A DNA stretch of 64,000 nt from Allomyces macrogynus ATCC 38327 (lineage: Eukaryota; Blastocladiomycota; Blastocladiomycetes; Blastocladiales; Blastocladiaceae): positions 651,027 to 715,026 of the forward strand of contig GG745331.1 in assembly GCA_000151295.1 (NCBI GenBank). Direction: 5' to 3'. Below are positions 32,264 to 42,523 of the stretch, in pieces. The translations under genes were made by a program, and so were the position numbers. The notes beneath the pieces were generated by a model. It did not search any database. It saw nothing but the letters and a program-made list of their open reading frames with translations, and was not told where the DNA came from. Numbering within the stretch: the first letter of the stretch is position 1; each line of letters opens with the position of its first letter.

Positions 32264-33226
32264 TCACTTTCTCTTGCCCTCCTCGCTGCGCGCCGCCAAT
32301 CCGCGCAGCGCTGCGACGCCCGTCGGCACCGTCACGGCCGTGAGAACAGCGGCCAACGGCAGCGTCTGAACCAGGTTGAGATGCGTCCAGTAAAGACTCG
32401 CGAGCGCCATGAACGCGGCGATGCACGCGAGAAACGCGGTGCCCGACGTGGTCCACCGCACGGGCATGGGATTGGCTGTCAGGAGCCACTGCAGAACGAA
32501 TCCATGATTGTCAGTGGGACAAACGAGGGGGAGCGCGACGAGCGAAATGCATCCTTACCATCGGCACCAGCACGACCCACGGCGCGATCATGGCCAAGGC
32601 AAACGTGCCGGCCAGGAACATGTTGGGCGACGGCTCCTCCGCACGGAAAACGTGCTCGATCGGTGGCTGCGGGGTCCAGAACGATTGGATCGCCGCGGGG
32701 ACCGAAACAGGTGCAAAAGTCCATGCAGCACGACCCAATGGCAGGTAGGCCGTCTCGTGCGTCTGGCGGTTCGATGCGCCCACGCCCAGCTCGTACTCGC
32801 CCGACTTGGCATCAAACGCGTTCTACCGTGACGCGTACATCAGTTTGGGGTCTCTTGATCACGCTGAACGATGCTGTTAGGTACCAGTGACAGCTGCAGC
32901 ACGTTCTTGCCGCCGCGCGCAAGCGCGGCCGGGATCAGGACAGTGGCGGCAGCTCCGCGCGCGGATGCGGGTGTCGCCAGCACCTGAAAGTGCGTAAACG
33001 CGCTCGCGTCGCGCAACGTGACGGAAACGATGCTCTGGGCATCGAGTGCGAGTGCCGACTTCCAGGGCTGGTCGGCGGCGACAGCGAGCGTGGCTGGCTC
33101 GCCCTTTGCGGGCTGAATCTTCACGTCGGCAGACAGTGCATGGGCCATGGTCGCGGCGAGGAGCACGGCAGCCACGAGCACGGCGAGAAAGCTCAGTGTG
33201 CTGCTGGAGTTGCGGCGCGTCGGCAT
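32264..33226 (-). CDS. SWP1: Oligosaccharyltransferase subunit ribophorin II / Swp1
   Basis: Subunit of the ER oligosaccharyltransferase that N-glycosylates nascent proteins. Three exons (33226-32885, 32822-32559, 32488-32264) give 276 aa, close to yeast Swp1 and much shorter than animal ribophorin II (about 630 aa), so only the C-terminal half of the animal protein is represented. A signal peptide is clear (LSFLAVLVAAVLLAATMAHA, cleavage near residue 30). A luminal beta-rich region follows, then the diagnostic FWTPQPPIEHVFRAEEPSP, a first membrane helix (MFLAGTFALAMIAPWVVLVP), and the segment ALASLYWTHLNLVQTL, which matches the ribophorin II 'YWTQLNMFQTL' motif. The C-terminus EEGKRK is basic and cytosolic. 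Splice joints are all phase 0. Confidence 0.92.
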
Positions 33227-33611
33227 GGTGGACTCGAGTCGTATAGGACGTGATCTGCCGTCGAATGGGGCCCAGGTGACGAGGGCTCAGCGTTTCGTTG
33301 CGGTGCTGGTACTCGTGATGCGCTGTTGGATTTGCCAGAATCACGTCGTGAACGTCGCGGGCGTCGTGGTCATGGTCGCGATTTGCGGTGGTGGTGCGGT
33401 GGGTCGTGCGGTAGATCACACATGACACGATCAAAACCGCCTCTGAGCGGGAAGACCATCGTTTGCAAATCGCAAAACAACCAGCAACACCATCTTGAGC
33501 GTCGTGCCCGCCGCCGCAACTGCCTGCAATAACTCAGCTGCAAATTCTCCACCAACAGACCGACCTACCGAAGCTGCACGCCGCGCCAACACGCCCGTAA
33601 CCGCCTGCATC
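33227..33611. promoter_or_regulatory. Divergent upstream region of SWP1 and the first TIM9 gene
   Basis: A 385-bp interval between diverging start codons, so it should carry both promoters. The part next to TIM9 (33490-33611) resembles the leader of the second TIM9 copy (34650-34780), showing that flanking DNA was included in the duplication. Confidence 0.5.
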
Positions 33612-34184
33612 ATGGACCTGTCGCGCCTTCCGCAGCACGAGCAGGCGCAAGTACAAGCACTTCTCGAAGAGGGCCAGGTCGGTTGATCTGTCCACCTCTC
33701 GACCATGTCGGTCGTGGCATGACGCTGGCGGCAAAAGACTGGACGACTGGCCCGCACGCGCGCCGGAAGGAACCAACTTCCTGCGTGTCCCATCGGATTC
33801 GCGTCTTGTCCATGCCACCAGCCGCTGATTCTCGTCGTTCACCGGCATTCGCAACGGCCATGGTGCTCACGCAGCGCACCTCCTTGCTCGCGGCCATGGT
33901 TTCGCTCTCTCCAGGCAAGGTCATCGATTCGCATGTACAACACGGTCGTCGAGCGGTGCTTCACCGATTGCATCACGACCTTCCACTCGTCGGCATTGTC
34001 GCCAACAGAGGTACCGATCACGTCGTCGTTGCCGACCATGCGAATGCCGTTCACCTGGAACCGACCCCACTGACCGACTGGCCGGCTGATGCCAATTTTC
34101 CAGACGGCGTGTGTCAAGCAGTGCGTCAACGCGTTCCTGAAGCACTCGGATCGCGTCAGCCAAAGATTCATGGAGTTCTCCTGA
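33612..34184 (+). CDS. TIM9: Mitochondrial small Tim chaperone Tim9, copy A
   Basis: Intermembrane-space chaperone that with Tim10 escorts carrier proteins to the TIM22 complex. Three exons (33612-33677, 33915-34010, 34104-34184) encode 80 aa. The twin CX3C motif is intact: CFTDC in exon 2 and CVKQC in exon 3, spaced for the small-Tim fold. The end VNAFLKHSDRVSQRF matches the Tim9 C-terminal signature (KFLKHSERVGQRF in yeast). It stops right after FMEFS, 14 residues earlier than copy B. Exon 1 to exon 2 joins Q|A where copy B has Q|I, and the linker (ARSSIRMYN) is less conserved. No frame damage. Copy A and copy B share all intron positions and phases. Confidence 0.9.
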
Positions 34185-34780
34185 GTCGCGCTGCAGTCGT
34201 TTGATTTCTTGGTTTTGTTTGAATGAAATCGTAGCTTAGTCTCGTCCTTGATCTGTATCCTGATCACTTTCGCAGCGATGCGGTGGAAAACATTTATGGT
34301 CCGCTCGCGTGCGGTAAGTTGGGCCGTCACAACGCATGGGCTATCGTGGCGGCGCAGCGAGGATGCCCGTGCAATGGTGCTGCGAGTGATAACGCGCCGC
34401 GAGCCAGCAGGTAATGTTGATCGCAGCGTGATCGCTTGGAAACGTCGCGAGCCGTCGCTGTGAGAAGCGACGAACACGTCCGTCGTCGTCGCCCTTTGTA
34501 GCCGTCGACAACGAAACTGACGCTCTCGATGCTGCCAACGGCTCCGAGTTCGGGCGTCACCGTGCGATTTAATCTGACTTGGATGGCACGTGAATCGACA
34601 ACCAACATTTCCGCACTCGCGCTCGAGGTCATCACGAACACCTACGCTGTCGTTGACGACCATCAACAGCAATTTGGACACCGCACCCGCTCGCTGCGAC
34701 TGCCCGCATTCCGCTGCAATTTTTCAACCAGACCGACCCGCCAACGCTGCACGCTCTGACGCCCTACGACTGCCCGCACC
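34185..34780. other. Spacer between the two TIM9 copies
   Basis: About 600 bp. The last ~130 bp resembles the leader of copy A (related CCAACAGACCGACC / CAACCAGACCGACC, GCTGCACGC). No third TIM9 copy or other gene is visible. Confidence 0.55.
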
Positions 34781-35404
34781 ATGGACTTTTCGCATCTTTC
34801 GCAGCAGGAGCAGGCGCACCTGCAAATGGTTGTCGAGCAGAACCAGGTCGGCTTATTCATCCACTCTTCGAGCATGCCGGTTCTGGCGTGCTAGACCGAC
34901 TGCGTTTGGCCAATAGGGCTCGCTCGACATACTCGACGTAATGGCTGGAAGGGACCAGCCCGCTGCGGCCTCGAATGAGTGCCGGTCGAAGCGAGACGGA
35001 CGGAGCACCAATCTCCACTCCGCCAGCGCCGGTCTTCGCCATCCACTGCATCCGTGCCGACCATGCGCTCACGCTGCAGTGCATGTCACGCACTACCACG
35101 CCCCATCTCCAGATCAAGGAGTCGATGCGCATCTACAACACGATCGTCGACCGCTGCTTCACTGATTGCATTAAGGACATGACCTCGTCGGCCTTGTCGT
35201 CAAAAGAGGTACCGACACTCGTTGCGCGAGCCGGTTCCAGTCCCGACCCCGCACCCGCTGACCGGCCCATTCGAACCACAGAACACGTGTGTCAAGAACT
35301 GCGTCAACAAATTCCTCAAGCACTCGGACCGCGTGGGCCAACGATTCACGGAGTCGCAGGTACTCATGCAGCAGAAGCAAATGGAGGAGGGCATGGCATC
35401 TTGA
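34781..35404 (+). CDS. TIM9: Mitochondrial small Tim chaperone Tim9, copy B
   Basis: Tandem paralogue of the preceding gene. Three exons (34781-34846, 35113-35208, 35282-35404) encode 94 aa, near the usual Tim9 length (87-90). Exon 1 (MDFSHLSQQEQAHLQMVVEQ) matches the Tim9 N-terminal helix. Exon 2 has IKESMRIYN then CFTDC, and exon 3 has CVKNC and NKFLKHSDRVGQRFTE followed by a longer amphipathic tail (MQQKQMEEGMAS). All features of a functional Tim9 are here, so this is probably the ancestral-role copy. Confidence 0.93.
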
Positions 35405-35574
35405 TGAGCGCGAGTGTTCTGCTGTTTGCCATTTCTTCGTTTGCCTTTTTTTATTTCGATTGAACCGTATATAGCCCCGTAGCACGTAGATTGATCATTT
35501 TTGATCGTTTCCACGATGTGAAACCCGGCCCGGCCGCGGTCCCACACCGCGCCGGCCGAACGTGAGTTACCCAA

Positions 35575-37586
35575 TCACCCCGATCCAGTCTCGGTCATTC
35601 GCTCGTCCCCATCCATGACCCGCACCACCGCGCGCACTTCCTCGACTACTACCAGCAACGACTCGTCCCACTCTCCTCCACCCACATCCACGCCGCACAG
35701 CGCCAGGACCGCGCGACACTGCACGCGCATCGGCCCTTGCGTCCTCCCCCACACCGGATCTCCCTCCACCAACCGGCGCACGACCACGGCCAAATTCTCT
35801 GCGGGCGCAGCATCAAACTCGGGCGCCACTGCCGCGGTCATTCCTTGGTCGCACAAAAAGCACACGCCGTCGCGCGTGAGCGATGCGAGGTGCACAGCGA
35901 ACGCGTTCGCGAGGTCATCGCGTGCGGGCGTGAGTGACGCGAGCGCCGCACCGGGAGATGACGCGAGAAGGTGGACAAAGATGCTCGTCGCGGCGCGCGC
36001 GTGTGTGGAGGTCAGGTGCCCGCAGAACCGCGGTGGGGCGCGCGCGTGGATCAAGAACGCGTGGTGCGTGGCCGCGTGCACGAGTATCGTGTCGATGCCG
36101 AGCGTCATGGCCGCGCCGTAGGTCACGGTGGCGCATGGCGGTGTGGTCGTGTCGATGGGGAGGGAGAGTTGCGTATCGGGCGCGATTTGCGTGAGCAGCA
36201 ACGCCGCGAGGAGCGTGACGTGCATCGAGTGCGCGGACCCGCGGATGAGCGCGACGAGGACAGTCGCGAGCGGGCCCATGACGGGCACGTGCCGGTCCCA
36301 CAACGTGTAGAGCACGCCGACGAGGTGATGTGCGTCGTGGGTCGCGACGTGGTCTACGATCTGCGCCCACCTGGGGTCGTTGCCCATCCCGGGTGTTTCA
36401 GCGAGCGTGCCCGGCAGCGCACCAACTTGCATCAGAGCCAGAATCCCGTCGAATACTGCCGCACTCATTTCCATCTGCGCGACATGCTCGTGCTCCTTCC
36501 GTTCCAGCCGCAGCTGTAAATCCTGCACTTGGCCCTCGAGCACATACCGGTCGTGCTCCATGGCCGCGACACGCGTGCCCTGCGCGGCGACCTGTGCCTG
36601 CAGCCGGATCAGCGCACGCGGGTCATCCGAAATGGCGGGCTTCGGGGCCGGGTTCGGCACCGCGTGCGATGCACGGAGGACCTTGACGTGAGTTGTAGCT
36701 TGCCGCAGGTGCCGCGCAAGCGCATCAATCTTGGCGTCCTTGGCCGCGGCTTGTGCGGTCAGTTCAGCGATGGTCGACTTGAGAACGCGGCCGGCTTGGG
36801 TCAGGTCACGGATTGAGGACTGGAGCCGGCGGTTGTCACGGGTCAGCGACGCGACGGCGGTCTCGAGCTCGGTTTGGTACTCCTAGTATGGGCTGTGGTG
36901 TTAGCGTGATGGCGAGAATTCGACGAGGAAGGCAAGCTGCACGAACATGGCAAGCATCTGGTGGTGCTGCCGCGACCGGAACCGGATTCTGCGCCCGTCT
37001 CCGTTCAAAGTCGGTGACCGATTGCTCGAGTGCCGCAAGCCGTAATTCCAGGTCACGCTCGCGCTCTGCTACGCGCTGCTCACGCATGTCAATCTGTTGT
37101 GCGTGATCGAGAAGTACTGCGCGGTCCGTTTCGACGAGCGCCATGCGCTTCTTGATGTCCTCGTTGCGCTCCTGTACGAAGAAGTGCCGACGATCAGCGT
37201 CAGCAACGTTCTCCACCCGGTATTTTGTTGACGAGGGGACGAACCCGCAATTCAAATGACAGGTCCTCGAGCACATCGAGAGCGTCGGCCAACGACGCAG
37301 TACTTGCGTGGGACGTGATGGTTGGCGTCGCCGACGGGGATCGCCTTCTTGATGTCGCTTTCAGATCGATTGAATCGGTGCATGGTGGATATCGCCGGTC
37401 GCGGCTGGATGGGCTGTCGGTCAAAAAGGAACCGGATGATGTCGATCTTGACCTGCGGCGAGAGCGGTTGCTGTTGGAAGACGTGCGGGAGCCAATGGAC
37501 CCACGCGATGGCGCCGAGTCGTACGGCTGAGAAAGTGGTGGTCGTCGCGTTGTTGAGAGCATTTTGCTGGTGGCCTCCCGCGACAT
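35575..37586 (-). CDS. Unrecognised coiled-coil protein
   Basis: Predicted protein of 624 aa in three exons (37586-37245, 37171-36947, 36882-35575), with GTTCGT donors and phase-0 joints. Layout: a Ser/Arg-rich disordered N-terminus (SRRRSRSTSSGSFL), then about 220 residues of heptad-rich coiled coil that runs across both introns (DVLEDLSFELR joined to ERNEDIKKRMALVETD, then REQRVAERERDLELRLAALE, EYQTELETAVASLTRD and a third block ending RLERKEHEHVAQMEM), then a ~320-residue Ala/Val/Leu-rich helical C-terminal domain with no motif I recognise. The shape suggests a structural, cytoskeletal or centrosomal role, but this is only inference. The N-terminal start at 37586 is preferred; the frame is open further upstream to 37874. 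The second donor could alternatively be 20-30 bases earlier. Confidence 0.65.
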
Positions 37587-37772
37587 CGTTGCAGGTGCAA
37601 GCAAAGGCGAGATGAATGACCGGTGCAAATCGCGGTCACGTTCTGCGCTGCTCACTGAGGTCGATCGCTTTAACGCTGTTTCCGACTGTCGCTGCGCCAG
37701 CGATTTCCACGACCAGACAGCGACATTTCCGGGCTCAACTCGCCGCAATCTTCTTCTGCGGCAACGTCGACC
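37587..37772. promoter_or_regulatory. Compact 186-bp bidirectional promoter
   Basis: Start codons of the coiled-coil gene (-) and STN1 (+) are only 186 bp apart and face away from each other, so both promoters must overlap here. No TATA box is evident. Confidence 0.55.
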
Positions 37773-38449
37773 ATGGACCCCGCTCCACGCCGGTTTGGGA
37801 TCCTCGACGCACAAGTTCCGCTGCTCGGCGCGCATTTCGAGCACCTCGCGCCGCACCCACAATGCTCTGGTCAATCTTCCGCCTCCCCAACCCGAAACCA
37901 GACAACGGTGGACTGACTGACCGTAACCAGACCTGACCTGTATCTACGGGTTCCCACTCAACCGCGTCTCCGTGACGGGTGTCGCCGTCGACGCGATCGT
38001 GCGCCAGTCGCGGCTTCTGTTCAGTTGTTCGCACGTAACCGCATCACGATCGTGCCGTTACCCGGACCGCTGATATCGCGTGCGCGATTGTAGTGGATGA
38101 CGGGACGGGCACCGTCGTGTCGTGCCTGCAGTGGTTGCCCTCGACGGCCGCGCAGGTTCAAGACTTGAGCTTGCTCGGGATCACCGTACCCGATATTGGC
38201 ACCGTTGTGCGCGCGCACGGCACGATTGGGCGGTTCCACGACCAGTGGCAGCTGACGGTTGCGTGCGACGGTGCGTTCTGCCGTTGGTGTACTGAGCAAA
38301 TCCATCGGGGACTGATGCGTTTTGTCGCTTCGACAGACGTGATCCGAGACCCCAACGAGGAACTGCTCGACCATCTCCTTTCGGTGCAGCTGCATCAGAA
38401 CCTACTCGCCGAAGTGGACCGCGAGCAAGACCCGGTGATTCTCGAGTAG
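37773..38449 (+). CDS. STN1: CST-complex OB-fold protein Stn1, ending at an in-frame TAG
   Basis: Telomere-capping and Pol-alpha-primase-regulating protein. Four exons (37773-37869, 37931-38023, 38094-38270, 38337-38449) give 159 aa. The Stn1 OB-fold order is clear after splicing: YGFPLNRVSVTGVAVDAIV, then LLFMDDGTGTVVSCLQWL (the DDGTG.I.C..W hallmark), VVRAHGTIGRFHDQWQLTV, and DDVIRDPNEELLDHLLSVQ (the 'DPNEE' motif). The third intron (66 bp, GTGCGT...CAG) is stop-free and a multiple of three; removing it restores the DPNEE alignment. The frame closes at TAG 38447-38449, but stays open for another 57 codons (to a TGA at 38621-38623). Most fungal and animal Stn1 proteins continue into winged-helix domains, so this is either a naturally short form, an error, or an interrupted gene. 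Confidence 0.8.
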
Positions 38450-38765
38450 CGCACGCAGAAGAACGCGGGCGTCTCGGTCGCGCGCATGCTCCAGCCGCGC
38501 ATGCAGTCCGGCGCGCTCGTGTTTGTGGCGCTGATGCAGGATCCCGCGCTGGTCGCGCACGAGCGAGCCGAACAGTCGCAGGTCCGAGTTGGATTCGCTT
38601 TGACCTCGACTTCGCTCCTCTGACTGACATCCACTCGATCCGGCAGGACCCACCTGAAATCACCATCCCGCGGCACTGCAAGACCTCGTGCGGCAGGGCC
38701 ACCTAATACCCACGGGCCGATCAGAAAAGGGAGTTTTTGCATGGCAATAAACACTCGTTATGTAT
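38450..38765. other. Region 3' of STN1
   Basis: The STN1 frame continues open past the TAG through about 38620 (VSVARMLQPRMQSGALVFVA within it). Another frame at 38664-38736 reads HPAALQDLVRQGHLIP, which looks like a winged-helix end, but an in-frame TGA at 38655 and the lack of a matching acceptor prevent joining it. Confidence 0.4.
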
Positions 38766-39854
38766 TTATTGCGGCGAGTACACGGCTGCAGCCACCACGG
38801 CCAGAAACTCCTCTTTTGCCATCCCCGACCGTGCCGCCAGCATCCACAACGACGTGGCCGACGCGACCACGTGCTCCTTGATTGCGTCTCTGCTGACGCC
38901 GTACGTTGGTGGCGGAGAATGGCCGTTCGTCGCCGGCGCGGGCGCGTCGTTGAAGGATAGGAAGTGAAGCGCGTGGCCAATGGAGGTCGCCATGGCCTTG
39001 GCGGGGGTTGAGTCTGTCGGTGCCGGTGCCGGTGCCGGTGCCGGTGCTGCGGGTGCGGGCGGTGGGGAAATGGGTGCGGGAAGAAGTGGGGGCGAGTCGG
39101 CACGCGGCGCTGGTGGTGGGGAGGAGATACGGCGCTTCGTGGATGCGGCGGGACGGGCAGGCGCGGGAGATGCGTCGAATTCGCTGTAGGCGTTCCAGTA
39201 GTCGTCGTCGTCGTCGTCCTCTTCCTCGTCGTCGTGGTCATTGAAGTGGTAGGTCGTCGCCGGTTCGGTCGACAGGTAAGACATGACCGGCAAGCTGGAA
39301 GATGCGACCAGCTGAGACTACATAAGTTTGGATCGCGTCAGCGTCAGACATAGGTTCACCACCAACCATCATCACGACGAGCAATAAGAGCGCACCTCGC
39401 CGTGTGTACGCTTCCTCTCCACACTCCACTCGCTCGCCGACAACACGCGCACGTCGTGGAACCGCCACGCCGTCTCCCCTTCGTGCAAGAACACGGCCAC
39501 CACAACACCCTCCTCGACCCTATCAAGCTCCACCAGACACTCGGTCGTGTGCGCGTCGCGTTCCACCACCACAGTCGCGTCTGCGACCTCGGCCTCGACG
39601 CGTGAGCCTGGATTGCCGTATTTTTCCGCGAGTTGGTGCCGCAGGTACGCGTCGTCGAGCCGTGCGTGCGCGCGCCAGACGAGTGCGGTTGCGGGTAAAT
39701 CTGCCGTGTCGGAGAACGAGTACTCGACGCGCTGGCGCAGGTAGGCCGACGCGTATTGCAGAATGGAGCGCGGGGTTGCCAGGAGCGACGCGACGTGGCA
39801 CACGAACGTCGGGTGCGGCGGGACTACGGCCGCGAGCGGTTGAGAGCTGGTCAT
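38766..39854 (-). CDS. Hypothetical protein with acidic and Pro/Ala-rich linker
   Basis: Two exons (39854-39396 and 39317-38766; 78-bp intron GTGCGC...TAG, phase 0) encode 336 aa. I do not recognise it. The N-terminal 150 residues look folded (HVASLLATPRSILQYASAYL, VEYSFSDTADLPATALVWRA, AHTTECLVELDRVEEGVVVA, FLHEGETAWRFHDVRVL). The middle is an acidic run (DHDDEEEDDDDDDYW) followed by a Pro/Ala-rich disordered tract. The last 45 residues form a predicted helix (SRDAIKEHVVASATSLWMLA). The second exon is supported because only the TAG at 39318 keeps the frame into MSYLSTEPATTYHF. Alternative upstream start at 39974. Confidence 0.6.
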
Positions 39855-40304
39855 AGTTACCGTTGGTACGTTGCTGGTTCGGTGCAGTGTCGTGGATGGA
39901 GGTTCGATGGGGTGAAGGTCGGTTTTTGAAGTCTGCACGAGGTGCGGTTCTTTCATGGCGAACTGGCTCAACACGGTTGGTTCCGGCAGCGCACAGGTGG
40001 TTGCATTCTACGGCAGGCAGGCCCCAGACCAGCAGTCATGTGCGCGCGAACGGGAAGACACGGCATCGACGTGGTCTGATGAGTGGTGAAAACACCATGT
40101 GCCAGTGACGCAGTCGCTTGGCGTGCAGCAACAGCCTGGGCAAGCGCGTCTCGACATTTCCTTGCTGCTGCCGGTGACTTCTCGTTGAGTCGACGTTGGG
40201 ATGGGGTTGGGCACTGTTGAAACCTGTTGGCCCCAGCGCCAACGCCCCCGCTGTTTCCATCCCGCCGCCAGCTCCGCCAACTTGTTGCAAACCCACTCGC
40301 GAAC
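39855..40304. promoter_or_regulatory. Divergent upstream region of the hypothetical gene and PNKP
   Basis: About 450 bp between two diverging start codons. No motif stands out. Confidence 0.45.
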
Positions 40305-42143
40305 ATGCCGAAGCGTGCCTCGTCCCTGGACCCGCAGCCCGACACCCGCCCGACCAAGGCTCGCGCCGTGGTCAAAGCGACATCCAACTCGTCCTCGGCC
40401 ACACCGACTCTCTCTTCATCCAGCAGCAGTACCAGCACCAGCATCTGCACATCCACCTCGCACAAGCCGAGCCAGTTTGCACCAGCCAAGAAAATCCACC
40501 CCTTCTTCACCAAGATGACGCGGTCCAAGAGCGCGTCGCGGCACGACGCGACGCTGCGCATTGCCGTTGGCGCGCAAGCTGTCTTTGGCGATACCGACAG
40601 CGGTGCGGCACCCGACAACGGCGACGCGGCCGAGACTGTCGACATGCCCATCCGCATCACGCCGAGCGGTCGTGAATTCCACGACGATGACTTTGGCGTA
40701 CGCGTGCACGGCACGCTGTGCGTAGTCGAGTACCAGCAGCCGCAGCCGAGCGCGCGCATCGCGTCATTTGACATGGACAAGACGCTGATTCACGTCAAGT
40801 CTGGCCGAAAATGGCCAAAGGACCGGCATGACTGGGAGTATCTCGGTCCGCGCGACGTTGTGCGCAACAAGCTCGTGCAGTTGCACGAGGACGGATACAA
40901 GCTCGTGATTTTCACGAACCAGGCGGGGATTGGCGCCGACAAGGGCAAGCTCATCGACTTTCAGCTTAAGATCAAGGACATTTTGCACAACGTACGTTTG
41001 TGAGAGTGCCCTGCCCGTTTTCAGGCGTGAATGCGATGCTGACGAGTCTGGTTTCCCAACGCGACAGCTCGATATTCCGTTCCAAGTCTTCATTGCCTGC
41101 ACCAAGGACATGTACCGCAAGCCGTTGCCCGGCATGTGGCACTATTTCGTCGAACACGGCAATGGCGGCGTCGCCATCGACCACGAGGCGTCGTTCTTTG
41201 TTGGCGACGCGGCAGGAAGGCCCTACGGGTGGAAACCTAAGGTAAAGAAGGACTTTGCTGACACAGATCGGTGCGTTTTCCCCCCGACCTTTCCATTTTA
41301 CATTCTTTTGCTCGCGCAACCGCTCATCGCCGCACTTTTCTTCCTGCTTAGCAAATTTGCACTCAACGCCGGCATCGGTTTCTACACGCCCGACGAGTTC
41401 TTTTTCGACGAACCTGTCGCACCGTTTGAACTCACGGGCTACGACCCGCAGTTCTTTGCGACGCTTCTCGCCGCGACGACGGCCGTCCCGGCGTCGTCCA
41501 GGTTCCCGACCGTGACCGTGCGCGAGGAGGGCCAGGAGATTATTGTCCTCGTCGGGTCGCCGGGCAGCGGCAAGTCGACCCTCTCCGCGTGGCTCCGCGA
41601 CGAGCACGGGTACACGGTCGTCAACCAGGACGCGCTCCGGTCCAGGGATAAGTGCGTCAAGGAGGCGCGGCTCGCAGTGCAGCGCGGCGAGTCGGTCGTG
41701 ATAGGTACGCTACCACGCTCAAGCATTGGATTTTGGGAGATCTGTGGCTGACTATGGTTCTCCACCCGTAGATAACACGAACGGGAGCAAGGAGACGCGC
41801 GCGCTCTACCTCGAAATCGCACAGGCGCACGACGTGCCGGCAAGATGCTTGCACTTGACGACGCCCGTTCCGCTCGCACAGCACCTCGACATGATTCGCG
41901 ACGTGCGTCTTTGATCCACCCTCATTTTGGCGCCGCGGATCCTCGACTCACTTGACCGCGCCCACATAGCTAACCGGCCAGCGACCACGGCTTCCGGCGG
42001 TCGCGTTCCGCGCGTACGAGTCGCGGTTTGTGCAGCCGTCAGCCGACGAAGGGTTCCACGAGGTCGTGCCCGTCCCGTTTGTGCCTTTTTTCGCAGAGGA
42101 CGACGAGATGGCGCGCAAGCTCGCGGTCATGTGGTTGACGTAA
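40305..42143 (+). CDS. PNKP: Polynucleotide kinase 3'-phosphatase
   Basis: DNA-repair enzyme that removes 3'-phosphates and phosphorylates 5'-OH ends during strand-break repair. Five exons (40305-40991, 41068-41270, 41352-41704, 41772-41902, 41970-42143) give 515 aa. The N-terminal ~120 residues are disordered and lack the FHA domain of animal PNKP; they include AKKIHPFFTK, which resembles a PCNA-binding PIP-box without its Gln. The HAD phosphatase has the nucleophile motif FDMDKTLI, then GYKLVIFTNQAGIG and FFVGDAAGRP. The kinase has the P-loop GSPGSGKST and DHxx-like NQDALRSRDKCVK, then DNTNGSKETRALYL. The end matches the family (SADEGFHEVVPVPFVPFF). Exon phases 0, 2, 1 and 0 all agree. The start at 40305 (MPKRASS) is preferred to an in-frame ATG at 40227. 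Confidence 0.95.
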
Positions 42144-42523
42144 CGTATCGAAATCGACGCTCATGTTGCATGGAAACAATGACTTGTCGCTACACCGAAC
42201 GGGATTGTCGAAAGGGAAGCAAAGAAAGCGTTGACGAGAAAGAGTGACGAGACGTGGGTGAATGGAACATGGTGTTGATTCAAAGACAGCGGATCGAAGG
42301 TAGAAGTTTGAACGCAGTGCATCAGCTGAAATCTGGCAATGCACATCGTGTTGGAGCTGCTGTAGGCTCAAACCCCCTGGCCCTCAAAGTTTTTCGTGCC
42401 TGTCAAGCGCAGCCCTCCAGTCGAGGAGTTTGTACAGAGTTTTTTGTTCCAGCGTCCCAGACCACAACTGACAACTTTTTTGGCCACACAAAGAATGAAA
42501 CTGGTACCAATAATACATTTTGC
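42144..42523. other. Convergent intergenic region PNKP/ERV46
   Basis: About 380 bp between two stop codons; AT-richer, consistent with two 3' UTRs. No gene seen. Confidence 0.55.

Noticed and set aside
33495..33686. Upstream ORF before TIM9 copy A as a third TIM9 copy
   Set aside because: It only extends copy A exon 1 upstream through the leader. The Tim9 helix starts at the ATG at 33612.
38093..38449. Single 118-codon STN1 exon without the 66-bp intron
   Set aside because: It inserts about 22 residues between the OB-fold strand and the DPNEE motif. A GTGCGT...CAG intron removes exactly this in phase, so splicing is the better reading.
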